DNA of 64,000 nucleotides, from NCBI RefSeq assembly GCF_039536745.1, contig NZ_BAAAZE010000008.1, positions 682,001-746,000 of the forward strand. The letters are read 5' to 3'. Origin of the DNA: Actimicrobium antarcticum (lineage in GTDB: Bacteria; Pseudomonadota; Gammaproteobacteria; Burkholderiales; Burkholderiaceae_D). The translations under genes were made by a program, and so were the position numbers. The notes beneath the pieces were generated by a model, which worked only from the letters and a program-made list of their open reading frames with translations, was not told where the DNA came from and ran no database searches. This document shows positions 28,432 through 37,497 of this stretch, piece after piece; positions within the stretch are counted from its first letter, which is position 1; each line of letters starts with the position of its first letter.

Positions 28432-29313
28432 ATGTCGATTCTGATCAATAAAGATACCAAAGTCGTAACCCAGGGAATTACCGGCAAGACCGGTCAATTC
28501 CACACGCGCATGTGCCGCGAATACGCCAATGGCGCGAACTGTTTCGTCGCCGGCGTCAATCCAAAGAAGGCCGGTGAAGACTTCGAAGGCATTCCGATTT
28601 TTGCCAGCGTCGCAGAAGCCAAAGCCAAGACGGGTGTCAACGTCTCGGTAATTTATGTTCCGCCAGCCGGCGCTGCTGCCGCGATCTGGGAAGCCGTCGA
28701 AGCCGAACTCGACCTGGCGATCTGCATTACCGAAGGCATTCCGGTACGTGACATGATGGCGCTGAAAGACCGCATGGCAAAGTCTGGCAGCAAGACCTTG
28801 CTGCTCGGACCAAACTGCCCTGGCCTGATTACGCCTGACGAAATCAAGATCGGCATCATGCCGGGCCATATCCACATGAAGGGCCGTATCGGTGTGGTCT
28901 CGCGTTCCGGCACGCTGACCTATGAAGCAGTGGGTCAACTGACGGCGCTGGGCCTGGGCCAATCGACCGCAGTCGGCATCGGCGGCGATCCGATAAATGG
29001 CTTGAAGCACATCGACATCATGAAGGCGTTCAACGACGATCCGGATACCGACGCGGTCATCATGATTGGTGAAATCGGCGGTCCTGACGAAGCCAACGCG
29101 GCTTACTGGATCAAAGACAACATGAAAAAACCGGTCGTCGGCTTCATCGCTGGCGTGACCGCGCCACCGGGCAAGCGCATGGGTCATGCTGGTGCGCTGA
29201 TCTCCGGTGGTGCAGACACTGCGCAGGCCAAGCTGGAAATCATGGAAGCCTGCGGTATCACCGTCACCAGAAACCCGTCCGAAATGGCGCGTCTGCTGAA
29301 ATCCATGTTGTAA
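28432..29313 (+). CDS. sucD: Succinate-CoA ligase alpha subunit
   Basis: CoA-binding partner of SucC, 293 residues. CoA-binding region: TGKTGQFHTRMCREYANG (residues 17-34); the phosphorylated active-site His is in GHAGALISGGADTAQAK (around residue 245). Start 28432 (MSILINKDTKVVTQG) is the family start; an upstream frame from 28336 overlaps sucC and is rejected. An intrinsic terminator follows at 29352. Confidence 0.98.
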   Translation: MSILINKDTKVVTQGITGKTGQFHTRMCREYANGANCFVAGVNPKKAGEDFEGIPIFASVAEAKAKTGVNVSVIYVPPAGAAAAIWEAVEAELDLAICITEGIPVRDMMALKDRMAKSGSKTLLLGPNCPGLITPDEIKIGIMPGHIHMKGRIGVVSRSGTLTYEAVGQLTALGLGQSTAVGIGGDPINGLKHIDIMKAFNDDPDTDAVIMIGEIGGPDEANAAYWIKDNMKKPVVGFIAGVTAPPGKRMGHAGALISGGADTAQAKLEIMEACGITVTRNPSEMARLLKSML

Positions 29314-29351
29314 TCGACGACAAGCTGGATCGGTCGTCCTCGCGGCGACTC

Positions 29352-29382
29352 GCGGGGAGCTTCGGCTCCCCGCTGCTTTTTT
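29352..29382 (+). terminator. Rho-independent terminator after sucCD
   Basis: GCGGGGAGC pairs perfectly with GCTCCCCGC around a TTCG tetraloop, followed by TGC and a run of six T. It begins 38 bp after the sucD stop and ends 57 bp before terC. Confidence 0.95.
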
Positions 29383-29439
29383 GCATCTCCCTATTCGTTC
29401 GAGCGGACGTGATGGTCCGCTGACACCTGTTGAAAGACC

Positions 29440-30174
29440 ATGGATTTTTTGCTTACCCTGAACTGGGTCGCTGTCGGCCAGATCATCCTGATCGACCTGC
29501 TGCTCGGTGGCGACAATGCGATCGTGATCGCGCTGGCCTGCCGCAACCTGCCTGCGCACCTGCGACTGAAGGGTATTTTATGGGGTACCGCCGGTGCAAT
29601 TGCCATCAGGATCGTCCTGATCGGCTTCGCTGTAACCCTGTTGCAGGTGCCGTATCTGAAGCTGGCGGGCGGGCTGCTGTTGTTATGGATCGGTGTCAAA
29701 CTCCTGTCCGACGAAGGTGGCGACCACAGTAAGCTGCCTGGCAGCGATCGTCTGGCCAGCGCCATCAAAACCATCATCATTGCCGATCTCGTCATGAGTA
29801 TCGACAATGTGATCGCCGTGGCCAGTGCGGCCGGACAGGCCGCCGGCGAACACCAATTGCTGCTGGTCGTATTCGGTATTCTGGTCAGTGTGCCGATTGT
29901 CGTGTGGGGCAGCACGCTGGTGCTGAAACTGATGGAGCGGCTGCCGCTGATCATCACTTTTGGTGCCGGGCTGTTAGGCTACCTCGCCGGCGCCATGATA
30001 TTTACGGATATCGCACTGGGGCCGTGGCTCGTGTCGGTATTGCCCGCACAAGCCCTGAGCCTGCAGTTGACAGGCGTGACGCTGAGCGTACCCGGGCTGG
30101 TCGGTGCCGTTGTTGTGGTCCTGACCGGAAAGACGCTGGCGCGACGCAATTCCCGCGCAGTGCCAGAACACTAA
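29440..30174 (+). CDS. TerC family integral membrane protein (YjbE/Alx type)
   Basis: Seven-helix inner-membrane protein of 244 residues. GGDNAIVIALACRNLP (around residue 23) and LVMSIDNVIAVASAAG (around 121) hold the paired acidic/Asn motifs of the TerC superfamily, several members of which export Mn2+. Metal-ion export is therefore the leading guess, though tellurite resistance naming is historical. It sits just after the sucCD terminator. No metal-sensing riboswitch was identified upstream. Confidence 0.9.
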   Translation: MDFLLTLNWVAVGQIILIDLLLGGDNAIVIALACRNLPAHLRLKGILWGTAGAIAIRIVLIGFAVTLLQVPYLKLAGGLLLLWIGVKLLSDEGGDHSKLPGSDRLASAIKTIIIADLVMSIDNVIAVASAAGQAAGEHQLLLVVFGILVSVPIVVWGSTLVLKLMERLPLIITFGAGLLGYLAGAMIFTDIALGPWLVSVLPAQALSLQLTGVTLSVPGLVGAVVVVLTGKTLARRNSRAVPEH

Positions 30175-30260
30175 GTGCGCGTCCTGGCGTGTGGTTCCCT
30201 TGGAAAGGTGGAGCATGATGGTTAGAACCGGCTACTGTGGATTGGCTGACGCCACGATCG

Positions 30261-31079
30261 ATGGCTAGTCTCCCGCCACTGGAGTTTGCGGTGCGTACCG
30301 ACACTGGCCGGGTACGTCCGCATAACGAGGATGCGATCGCGCTCAGTCCGGACTTTGGCCTGCTGGTGCTGGCCGACGGCATGGGCGGATACAACGCCGG
30401 CGAAGTCGCCAGCAGCATCGCTACGTCGATCGTTCCGCAAGTCATCGAATCCCGGTTGCGGCTTCTGGCGGCCGCCCCGAGCGACTCCGCTCCGGAGGAT
30501 TTTGGCGACTTGCTGATCGATGCCGTGTCCTACGCCAACCTGGCAATTCTGGATGCGGCGTTCGACGAACCTGCTTATGCGGGCATGGGGACCACGCTGG
30601 TCGTGGCGCTGTTTCAACGCGGTCAGCTCACGCTGGCACACGTCGGTGATTCACGGTGTTACCGGTTTCGGGACGAGGTACTAGAACAACTCACCCGCGA
30701 TCACTCGCAATTGCAGGACCAGATCGACGCCGGCCTGATCAGTCCCGAGCTGGCCCAATTTGCTGAAAACAGAAACTTGATTACGCGCGCGGTGGGTATC
30801 GACGATGCCCTGGAAGTCGAGGTGCACACCTACCCGATCGCGCCAGACGACGTCTATTTGCTGTGCTCGGATGGCCTGTCGGACATGCTCACCGCACAAC
30901 AGATCAGCGACATCCTGCACGCTTCCGGCCACAGCCTGCAAGAGGCTGCCGACAATCTGGTGACGAGCGCGAACGACTATGGCGGGAGTGACAATATTTC
31001 CGTTATGCTGGTTCGGGTGCAAGCAATGGGTACGGACAAAGGCGGGCTGATCGAGCGCATTCTGAACTGGATCACCTAG
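30261..31079 (+). CDS. PP2C-family Ser/Thr protein phosphatase
   Basis: Metal-dependent protein phosphatase of about 272 residues. Motifs in order: RPHNEDAIALS, VLADGMGGYNAGEVAS, GMGTTLVVALF, LAHVGDSRCYRF, LLCSDGLSDML and GGSDNISVMLVRV, giving the metal-binding Asp set of Stp1-type PP2C. A GTG at 30237 in the same frame could be an alternative start. The FHA protein follows 56 bp downstream. No Hanks-type kinase is visible in this window. Confidence 0.93.
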   Translation: MASLPPLEFAVRTDTGRVRPHNEDAIALSPDFGLLVLADGMGGYNAGEVASSIATSIVPQVIESRLRLLAAAPSDSAPEDFGDLLIDAVSYANLAILDAAFDEPAYAGMGTTLVVALFQRGQLTLAHVGDSRCYRFRDEVLEQLTRDHSQLQDQIDAGLISPELAQFAENRNLITRAVGIDDALEVEVHTYPIAPDDVYLLCSDGLSDMLTAQQISDILHASGHSLQEAADNLVTSANDYGGSDNISVMLVRVQAMGTDKGGLIERILNWIT

Positions 31080-31135
31080 CCCAACAGTACGCCCATGTTC
31101 CAGCCAAGTGAACTGGTATCTGGGGGACAGCAAAA

Positions 31136-31810
31136 TTGCCTAAGATCATAGTGTCAAAAGATGGCCAGGTGCTGCACGACGTCGTGCTGGCCGGTGAACG
31201 AACTACCATCGGTCGTGGACCGCAGAACGACATCGTGCTGGCGATGCGCTCGGTCAGTGCACGGCACGCGATGATCAGCATGCTCCGTCAGGAGTGTTTT
31301 GTCGAAGACCTCAACAGCACCAACGGCACGCAAGTCAACGGCCAGCCGATACGCAAGCATTGCCTGCAAAATAATGACGTGATCCGACTGGCCGGCTACG
31401 AGCTGCGCTACGACAGTACGGTCCCGCGCATGTCTGACCAGAGCCTCGCGGAGCCTGCGCCGGTTGCCAAATCCGAACTGTTCCACATCGATGCCTCAGT
31501 ACCGCGTGGAGAAACCGCGATTGCCGGCGCCACTGCCAGTTCGCCAGCCCCGATGCCGGTGATCCGCATACTGACCGGTCCGGATGCAGGGAGAGAAGTC
31601 AACCTGACCAAGTCACTCACCACGATCGGATGTCCTGGTGTCCAGGTCGCAGTAATCACCCGGCGGCCACAAGGGTTTTTGATTACGCACGTCGAGGGAG
31701 ATGTCTATCCCTTGGTCAATAGCATCTCGATCGGTGCCGGTGCGACTCCGATCGAGTCGGGGTGTGTGCTGGATTTGTCGGGGACTGAGATGATATTTTT
31801 GTTGCGTTAG
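31136..31810 (+). CDS. FHA domain-containing protein
   Basis: 224-residue protein with an N-terminal forkhead-associated domain: TTIGRGPQNDIVLAMRSVSARHAMI and LNSTNGTQVNGQPI show the conserved Gly-Arg, Ser-x-x-His and Asn of phosphothreonine binding. The C-terminal half is a looser, FHA-like beta region (TGPDAGREVNLTKSLTTIG). The start is the rare TTG at 31136, supported by GGGGGA 11 bases upstream. Together with the PP2C phosphatase it suggests a phospho-signalling module. Confidence 0.87.
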   Translation: MPKIIVSKDGQVLHDVVLAGERTTIGRGPQNDIVLAMRSVSARHAMISMLRQECFVEDLNSTNGTQVNGQPIRKHCLQNNDVIRLAGYELRYDSTVPRMSDQSLAEPAPVAKSELFHIDASVPRGETAIAGATASSPAPMPVIRILTGPDAGREVNLTKSLTTIGCPGVQVAVITRRPQGFLITHVEGDVYPLVNSISIGAGATPIESGCVLDLSGTEMIFLLR

Positions 31811-31859
31811 CTCGGGGCGGGCAGCATCGGGCAGGGCGGAGTGACAAAAAAAGTGTTGC

Positions 31860-31876
31860 CTGACATTAATTGTCAG
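31860..31876. promoter_or_regulatory. Small palindrome upstream of pilA
   Basis: CTGACA and TGTCAG form a perfect 6-bp inverted repeat around TTAAT, about 73 bp upstream of the -24 element of the pilA promoter. This is about where an enhancer-binding activator might act, but no regulator can be assigned. Confidence 0.35.
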
Positions 31877-31948
31877 TTGTGGGTGATGGATGCAGTCACA
31901 TTTTCTAGGATTTGTCTAAATTTTGTGTAGTTTTGTTGTAGTTGGGGC

Positions 31949-31963
31949 TGGCACACGGATTGC
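31949..31963 (+). promoter_or_regulatory. Sigma-54 promoter of pilA
   Basis: TGGCAC-N5-TTGC (31949-31963) has the invariant GG and GC spaced by ten bases, matching the sigma-54 -24/-12 consensus TGGCACG-N4-TTGC closely. It lies 53 bp ahead of the pilA start. PilR-activated sigma-54 control of pilA is well known in other proteobacteria. Confidence 0.85.
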
Positions 31964-32015
31964 GAGGTAGTGATCAAGGCAGAAGCCTCTGCCCACTTCT
32001 CATAGGACAAATAAA

Positions 32016-32486
32016 ATGAAAATGATCAAAAAAACACAGCAAGGCTTCACGCTGATTGAATTGATGATCGTGGTGGCGATTATTGGTATCTTGGCTGCCA
32101 TTGCCCTGCCGCAATATTCAAACTATACCTCGCGTACCCGTGCCGCCGGTGCCGCCGCCGAACTGGAGAGCCTGAAAACTTCTATTGCCGAATGCTATCA
32201 GGCTGGCAACAGCACATTCACTAACTGCGCTACGATGGGAACCAACGGCATCGCCAATATGACAGCAACTACCAAATTCATCACAACCCTTCCAACTATT
32301 AGCTCTACGACTGGCGCGATCACCGTTGCCACGACAGGGGCGACGACCAATGCGGGTGTTGCATTGGCATACACTTTGACTCCAACAACCGGTGCTGGGC
32401 AGGCCAATATGGAATGGGCTGCAGGCACCTCGACGATTTGTGACGCCGTCCGGGGACTCAAGCCTGGTCAAGGTGGTTGCCCATAA
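32016..32486 (+). CDS. pilA: Type IV major pilin PilA
   Basis: Structural subunit of type IV pili, 156 residues. The short basic leader MKMIKKTQQG is followed by the class III prepilin cleavage site G|FTLIELMIVVAIIGILAAIALPQ, with Glu5 of the mature chain present. The globular part is rich in Thr, Ala and Gly with Cys residues (AECYQAG; TNCATMG; TICDAV; GGCP) able to form the C-terminal disulfide loop. A sigma-54 promoter precedes it. No other pilus gene is present in the window. Confidence 0.96.
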   Translation: MKMIKKTQQGFTLIELMIVVAIIGILAAIALPQYSNYTSRTRAAGAAAELESLKTSIAECYQAGNSTFTNCATMGTNGIANMTATTKFITTLPTISSTTGAITVATTGATTNAGVALAYTLTPTTGAGQANMEWAAGTSTICDAVRGLKPGQGGCP

Positions 32487-32827
32487 TCGTTGCAAAAAGA
32501 TTCCGGCTCGCTTCGGTGAGCTGGGCGGCTTCCGGTCCTTCGTTTCGCGCTTTTAAATATTCTGCATGCTTTGCCAATTGACAGGTTTCGGAAAGCGGCA
32601 AGTCACGTAGACAAACGTTGAAAAATTAAGTTGCTAAGCAACTCGACCAGTGGCGAGCAAATGCCAAGTTACTGCTGGTCGAGTTCCTTGCAAACCACGA
32701 AATGCTGGCAAAAGACGTAGGCCACCTTCCGTTTCAGGCAAAGGCGTACGTCATGGCTGCCCGCTCAGGCGCGACTACGTATCGATCATTGCAATACTTC
32801 CCCTGCCCCTTGGTAGCCGCAAAGCAC
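32487..32827. other. 341-bp gap after pilA, with an 11-bp inverted repeat
   Basis: No gene is supported here. A weak stem (CCGGCTC...GAGCTGG) follows pilA without a T-run. AACTCGACCAG (32640-32650) and CTGGTCGAGTT (32675-32685) form a perfect 11-bp inverted repeat with a 24-base spacer, and GTTGC-TAA-GCAAC sits just before it. A small structured transcript is possible but unsupported. Confidence 0.55.
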
Positions 32828-33340
32828 TCAGGCCACCCAATCCCCCGACCGCCCCCCGTGCTTCTCCAGCACCCGCACTCCGTCAATCACCATCCCCCGA
32901 TCGACCGCCTTGCACATGTCATAGACGGTCAATAATCCAACCTGTACCGCGGCCAGCGCCTCGATCTCCACGCCAGTCTTCCCGAATGTTTCCACCTGCG
33001 CCGTACAGCTGATACTGCTGTTAGGCGCATCCACACTGAACTCCACCACCACCCGCGTCAATGCCAGCGGATGGCACAACGGAATCAGTTCGCTGGTGCG
33101 CTTGGTCGCCATGATTGCGGCAATCCGGGCAATCCCAAGCACATCGCCTTTCTTCGCGGTTCCCGACTGGATTAATGCCAGCGTTTCCGGTTTCATGCGA
33201 ATCGTGCCGGTGGCGATGGCGACGCGGTGGGTTTCGGCTTTACTGCCGACATCGACCATGTGGGCTTGTCCGGTAGCGTCGAAATGGGTCAGTTCTGCAT
33301 GCGGTGGTACGGGGTCTTGCGGCAGGGTGTGGTTCGTCAT
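32828..33340 (-). CDS. moaC: Cyclic pyranopterin monophosphate synthase MoaC
   Basis: Second step of molybdenum-cofactor synthesis, forming cyclic pyranopterin monophosphate. The 170-residue reading has AHMVDVGSKAETHRVAIATG near the N-terminus, ELIPLCHPLALT (substrate-site His/Cys) in the middle, and KTGVEIEALAAVQVGLLTVYDMCKAVDRGM near the end, all family landmarks including the catalytic Lys. Start 33340 is the family-like ATG; the frame runs on upstream to 33400. No other moa gene is nearby. Divergent from the BepA-like gene. Confidence 0.96.
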   Translation of the reverse strand: MTNHTLPQDPVPPHAELTHFDATGQAHMVDVGSKAETHRVAIATGTIRMKPETLALIQSGTAKKGDVLGIARIAAIMATKRTSELIPLCHPLALTRVVVEFSVDAPNSSISCTAQVETFGKTGVEIEALAAVQVGLLTVYDMCKAVDRGMVIDGVRVLEKHGGRSGDWVA

Positions 33341-33406
33341 GAAGGTTCGAGAAAGCAGGGTGGACAGGGGCGGCGCGGCAGGCCGGTGAGCGGGTATCAT
33401 AGCACC

Positions 33407-34990
33407 GTGAAATCATCCAATGACCGCATCCCGTTGCCCCGCGCCGGACCGTCCATCCTCCGGCTTTCCGGACGCTGCAGGCGGCGCGCCACCATCGTCG
33501 CGGTACTCGCGGCGCTGTTCTGTCCAGCGTCCTTCGGCGCCGCCACTCTGACCGACAACGTCAATTTGCCCAGTCTGGGCGATTCCGATCGGCAATCGCT
33601 GTCGCCGCTGACCGAGCGTAAGCTGGGCGAAACCATCATGCGCGATATCCGGCGCAATCCGGACTATCTCGACGACGCGCCCACGCTGGAATACATGAAT
33701 GACTTCGGCAACCAGTTGCTGGCGGCGCGACCGGAAGCGCGCGGCGAGGCGAGTTTCGACTATTTCTTTTTTGTGGTGCGGGACCCGATGCTCAACGCCT
33801 TTGCGCTGCCCGGTGGTTTTATTGCCGCGCATTCGGCGTTGCTGCTGGCAGCGCAGAGCGAGTCCGAACTGGCGTCGGTGATCTCGCACGAAATCGGTCA
33901 CGTGGCGCAACGCCATATCGCCCGCATGCTCGGTCAGCAAAAACAGGACATGCTCATTCCGCTGGCCGGCGTGATCCTGGCCGTGCTGGCCGCGCGTGCC
34001 AATCCGGATGCGTCGGCGGCGCTGGTAGTGGGGTCGGAAGGCGTGGCATTGCAGCGCCAGCTCAATTTCAGTCGCGATGCCGAACGCGAAGCCGATCGCG
34101 TGGGTTTGCAGATATTGCGCGATGCCGGCTTCGAGACGGCGGGTATGGTGGCTTTTTTCGGGCGCATGCAGACCGCGTCCAGCGGGTACTCCGAAGGCAT
34201 TCCGGCGTATCTGCGCTCGCATCCGCTGACCACCGAACGCATCGCCGATATCCAGGCGCGCACGCGCGACCTGCGGTATCGCCAGCACGCCGATACGCTG
34301 GATTTCCAGTTGATTCGGGCCCGCGTGCGGGTCTTGCAGGATGATACGTCGCAGGGCTGGCGCGATGCCAGCGTCATCTATGCCGCGCAACTGCTGCAAA
34401 AAACCCGCACCCAAACCGTGGCCGGCAAATACGGTCTGTCGCTGGTCGCGTACCGGCGCGGCGACTACGCCAAAGCTCGCGGATTGCTGCAGGAAGCGCG
34501 CACCGCCCTGCACAGCGGTGCGCCGCGGGATGGCGGCGAAAGCAGCGTGCTGGATTATCTCGGTATCGACCTTCTGCTGGCGTCCGGCAAGACGGACGAC
34601 GCCGTGACACTGGCCAATACGGCGCGCAACCGTTTTCCGCTGTCGCGCGGTCTGGCGCGGCGTTATGCCGACACCCTGCTGGCAGCCGGCCGCACCGACG
34701 ATGCAATTGCCTACCTGCGTGACCAGATCCAGCTGTACCGCCAGGAATCAGAACTGCAGGAACAACTGGCCAAAGCCTATTCGGCCAAGGGCAAGCTGGT
34801 GCTGCAGCATCTGGCGCTGGCCGAAGCGTATGCGCTCGGCGGCAGTTTGCCGGCAGCGATGGACCAGTTGCGAATTGCCCGTGCCGCACCGGATGCCTCT
34901 TTTTATGACCAGGCGCTGGTGGATGCGCGGGAGCGCGATTTCGAGGCACGCTGGCGCGAGGAACTGGCGGACAGCAAGCGCAGCAAATAA
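33407..34990 (+). CDS. BepA/YfgC-like M48 metalloprotease with TPR domain
   Basis: Periplasmic zinc protease and chaperone involved in outer-membrane protein quality control in the BepA family. The 527-residue product has a signal segment (IVAVLAALFCPASFGA), the M48 zinc motif HEIGH in SVISHEIGHVAQRH around residue 165, the third ligand in SRDAEREADRVG, and TPR repeats in its C-terminal half (about 300-510). The start is GTG at 33407, just before the basic N-region; a longer frame from 33227 overlaps moaC. Full family length. Confidence 0.92.
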   Translation: MKSSNDRIPLPRAGPSILRLSGRCRRRATIVAVLAALFCPASFGAATLTDNVNLPSLGDSDRQSLSPLTERKLGETIMRDIRRNPDYLDDAPTLEYMNDFGNQLLAARPEARGEASFDYFFFVVRDPMLNAFALPGGFIAAHSALLLAAQSESELASVISHEIGHVAQRHIARMLGQQKQDMLIPLAGVILAVLAARANPDASAALVVGSEGVALQRQLNFSRDAEREADRVGLQILRDAGFETAGMVAFFGRMQTASSGYSEGIPAYLRSHPLTTERIADIQARTRDLRYRQHADTLDFQLIRARVRVLQDDTSQGWRDASVIYAAQLLQKTRTQTVAGKYGLSLVAYRRGDYAKARGLLQEARTALHSGAPRDGGESSVLDYLGIDLLLASGKTDDAVTLANTARNRFPLSRGLARRYADTLLAAGRTDDAIAYLRDQIQLYRQESELQEQLAKAYSAKGKLVLQHLALAEAYALGGSLPAAMDQLRIARAAPDASFYDQALVDARERDFEARWREELADSKRSK

Positions 34991-35008
34991 CGGCCAGCGG
35001 GTCGGCTG

Positions 35009-35845
35009 TCAGGTTGCCGCTTGCAGCTTCTCGAACGCCACCTGCACTTCCTGACAAATCCGCGCATAAATCGCGTCATCCAGGTTCAGTGCCTCCCATG
35101 CCGTGCGCGATACCGAAGGCATGATCTGATGGCCTTCTTCGGCGGACGCGATCTGATGCACCATGGCATTGGCAACATGCACGATCGCCGCCAGAAAACC
35201 GGCACCCGGACGGTCCGGCTCATGATGGCCGGCAATCGCCAGGCGCATCGTGTCCGAAAAATTCCAGTTCGCTGCCAGCAGGGCGCCCGCTTCGGCATGG
35301 TCCATGCCAAAAACCTGACGTTCTGCCTCCAGCATCGCGATGCCTTGTTCGGTATGCAGTTCGACGGCGCTCGCATAGTCCTGCGGAAAGCAGCTCACCA
35401 GCACCAACCGGCCAATGTCATGCAATAGCGCTGCCGTGCGGGCGTAGTCCTGGTTCAGGTTCAGGTGCAGCGCAAGAATGCCTGCTGCAATCGAGGTCGC
35501 AGTCGAGTGCTGCCAAAACAGGGCGTGATCGAATCCCTTGCACGCGCGTTCCGGAAAACAGCCACTCAGTGCGGCTTTGGTAATGAGCGTGCGCACATTG
35601 CGCATACCCAGCAAGGTGATGGCCTGCTGGATGGTCGTCACTTTGACGGCCGGCGCAAAATAGGACGAATTAGCGAGCGACAGCGTCTTTGCCGTCAACG
35701 CCATATCCTGCGCCACTTTGTTGGCCAGCACGCTGATGTCGACATTGTCCTCGTCGATGCTGTTGAGTAATTCCATCACGACAGCCGGAAGTGACGGCAG
35801 GTCTCGTACGTTCTTGATGACATCATCGCGTATCACTGTGGCCAT
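35009..35845 (-). CDS. HDOD domain-containing protein
   Basis: 278-residue cytoplasmic protein made of a single HDOD domain, a catalytically degenerate relative of HD phosphohydrolases. Landmarks: LPSLPAVVMELLNSIDEDNVDISVLANKVAQDMALTAKTL at the start (in pieces), ITLLGMRNVRTLI, and the HD-like RTAALLHDIGRLVL where HD is still present. HDOD proteins often act in signalling (c-di-GMP, motility). It is convergent with the BepA-like gene, 18 bp apart, and followed on its own strand by nothing in coordinate order. Confidence 0.9.
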   Translation of the reverse strand: MATVIRDDVIKNVRDLPSLPAVVMELLNSIDEDNVDISVLANKVAQDMALTAKTLSLANSSYFAPAVKVTTIQQAITLLGMRNVRTLITKAALSGCFPERACKGFDHALFWQHSTATSIAAGILALHLNLNQDYARTAALLHDIGRLVLVSCFPQDYASAVELHTEQGIAMLEAERQVFGMDHAEAGALLAANWNFSDTMRLAIAGHHEPDRPGAGFLAAIVHVANAMVHQIASAEEGHQIMPSVSRTAWEALNLDDAIYARICQEVQVAFEKLQAAT

Positions 35846-35851
35846 CGTGTC

Positions 35852-36493
35852 CTACTCCTTGAAATCATTTGCGGGGTCCGCTTGCGGCCGCTGTACAAAA
35901 CCGAAGTGGCCTGCCAGTTCATCACTGGCCAGTCGCCCCACCGGCAGCTGCTGGTCGCCATAGGCCAGTGTCAGTACCGTCGGTCCGGCCGGATCGTCCA
36001 GCCATGCCATCAGCGCCGCATCACCCGCAGGCGCACCGTCGATCTCCACATGCGTCAGGCAGCGTGCCAGATCGCGATCGTCGACCAGCGCCACGCGCTC
36101 GCCGGCTTGCACCAGTAGCTGGCCGGTATCGGTGAGCCAGGCTGCGTCAAGTTGCTCCAGTGTCTCGCCGGTTTGCAATACCAGTTTCAATGATGGAGCG
36201 CCATGCGCCTCGGTGTGTGCCACGGTGTGAGCTACAAACGGCGTCGCCTCCAGATTCACATACACCCGTTGCGGACCATTCTGAAAGTACCAGCGCCCCT
36301 GCGCATCGTGCAGATAATTGCGATTGATGAACCCCAGCAGCGCGACGTGAGCGATCTTGTCGCCGGGCTGGTCGTGATGCTGGGCGGCTTCATCGCGCAT
36401 GCGCCAGTAGCCGCGCGCATCGAGGCCCAGCCAGCCATAGCAATGCGGCACGTTAGGCCATTTGACGAGGGATTGCTTGACGATGTCATCCAT
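35852..36493 (-). CDS. Conserved hypothetical protein next to YheT hydrolase
   Basis: 213 residues, starting MDDIVKQSLVKWPNVPHCYGWLGLDARGYWRMRD. The Trp-Pro-Asn-Val-Pro and Cys-Tyr-Gly-Trp-Leu motifs look conserved, and I recall a DUF of this type in betaproteobacteria, but I will not name the number. No signal peptide or membrane segment is seen. It overlaps the YheT gene by 8 bp and is followed 6 bp later by the HDOD gene, so the three are likely one transcript. Confidence 0.8.
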   Translation of the reverse strand: MDDIVKQSLVKWPNVPHCYGWLGLDARGYWRMRDEAAQHHDQPGDKIAHVALLGFINRNYLHDAQGRWYFQNGPQRVYVNLEATPFVAHTVAHTEAHGAPSLKLVLQTGETLEQLDAAWLTDTGQLLVQAGERVALVDDRDLARCLTHVEIDGAPAGDAALMAWLDDPAGPTVLTLAYGDQQLPVGRLASDELAGHFGFVQRPQADPANDFKE

Positions 36494-37451
36494 GAACCGG
36501 GCTCCGTTGCTGAAGAAATTTGACGATGCGGCGTGGCAGCCAGTCGAGTCGGCCGGGCAGGCTGCCGCTGGCGAAGCCGACATGGCCGCCGGTCTCCGGA
36601 AACTCCAGCACCACGCTGGCCGCCGCGCTGCCTGGCAAATGTCGCGGCGGCAGGAACGGGTCGTTGCGCGCATTGAGCACCAGCGCCGGCACGGTGATGT
36701 CACCCAGCACATGGCGGGCACTGGCGCGGTCCCAGTAATCCTCGGTATTGCGGTAACCGTGCAGCGGTGCCGTGACGAGATTGTCGAACTCGTACAGATC
36801 GCGCGCGGCCAATAATTTGTCGCGGTCGAACAGGCCCGGGAACTGCGCAAGCTTTTGCAGACACTTCGGTTTCAGGGTCTGCAGGAACATGCGGGTGTAC
36901 AGCATGTTGAATCCTGACGACAGTGCCGCGCCGCCACCTGCCAGATCCAGCGGCGCCGAAATGGCGCAGGCCGCATCGACGATCTCGGCACCATGCTGCG
37001 ACTCGCCCAGCCAGCGCAGCAGGGCATTGCCGCCAAGGGATACGCCGACGGCAAAAAATGCACTGGCCTGCGCCACCTCGGGGCCTGCCTTCAGGCGGCG
37101 CAGCACCCAGTCGAGTTCCTGCGCATCGCCGGAATGATAGAAGCGCGGTGCCAGATTCAGTTCACCCGAACAGCCGCGAAAATGCGGTACCGCACCGGAC
37201 CAGCCCAGGCTGTGCAGATGCGCCATCAGCGCGCGGCAATAGTGACTGTCGGACGAACCTTCCAGCCCGTGGAACAGCACCACGAACGGCATGCCCGGCC
37301 GACCCGCGACGAAATCGATATCGACAAAATCACCATCCGGCGCGTCCCAGCGTTCGCGTCGATAAGCCACCACGGGCTTGTCGATGCACTTGGCCGGATA
37401 CACCGTTTGCAGATGTCCGCCGGGTAGCCAGCGGGGAGCGTGGTAATGCAT
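36486..37451 (-). CDS. YheT family alpha/beta hydrolase
   Basis: 321-residue cytoplasmic alpha/beta hydrolase. RWLPGGHLQTVYP at the N-terminus is the YheT signature; HGLEGSSDSHY forms the oxyanion region, AVGVSLGGNALLRWLGE contains the nucleophile Ser (around residue 140), and FPETGGHVGFASG carries the catalytic His. Physiological substrate unknown; homologues act on esters. Start 37451 (MHYHAPRW) is chosen over a longer frame to 37562 that lacks resemblance. Confidence 0.93.
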   Translation of the reverse strand: MHYHAPRWLPGGHLQTVYPAKCIDKPVVAYRRERWDAPDGDFVDIDFVAGRPGMPFVVLFHGLEGSSDSHYCRALMAHLHSLGWSGAVPHFRGCSGELNLAPRFYHSGDAQELDWVLRRLKAGPEVAQASAFFAVGVSLGGNALLRWLGESQHGAEIVDAACAISAPLDLAGGGAALSSGFNMLYTRMFLQTLKPKCLQKLAQFPGLFDRDKLLAARDLYEFDNLVTAPLHGYRNTEDYWDRASARHVLGDITVPALVLNARNDPFLPPRHLPGSAAASVVLEFPETGGHVGFASGSLPGRLDWLPRRIVKFLQQRSPVHG

Positions 37452-37497
37452 AAGTGCGATCTTTCTGCCGTTCCAAAACGACCAGGTCAGGAGCGGT

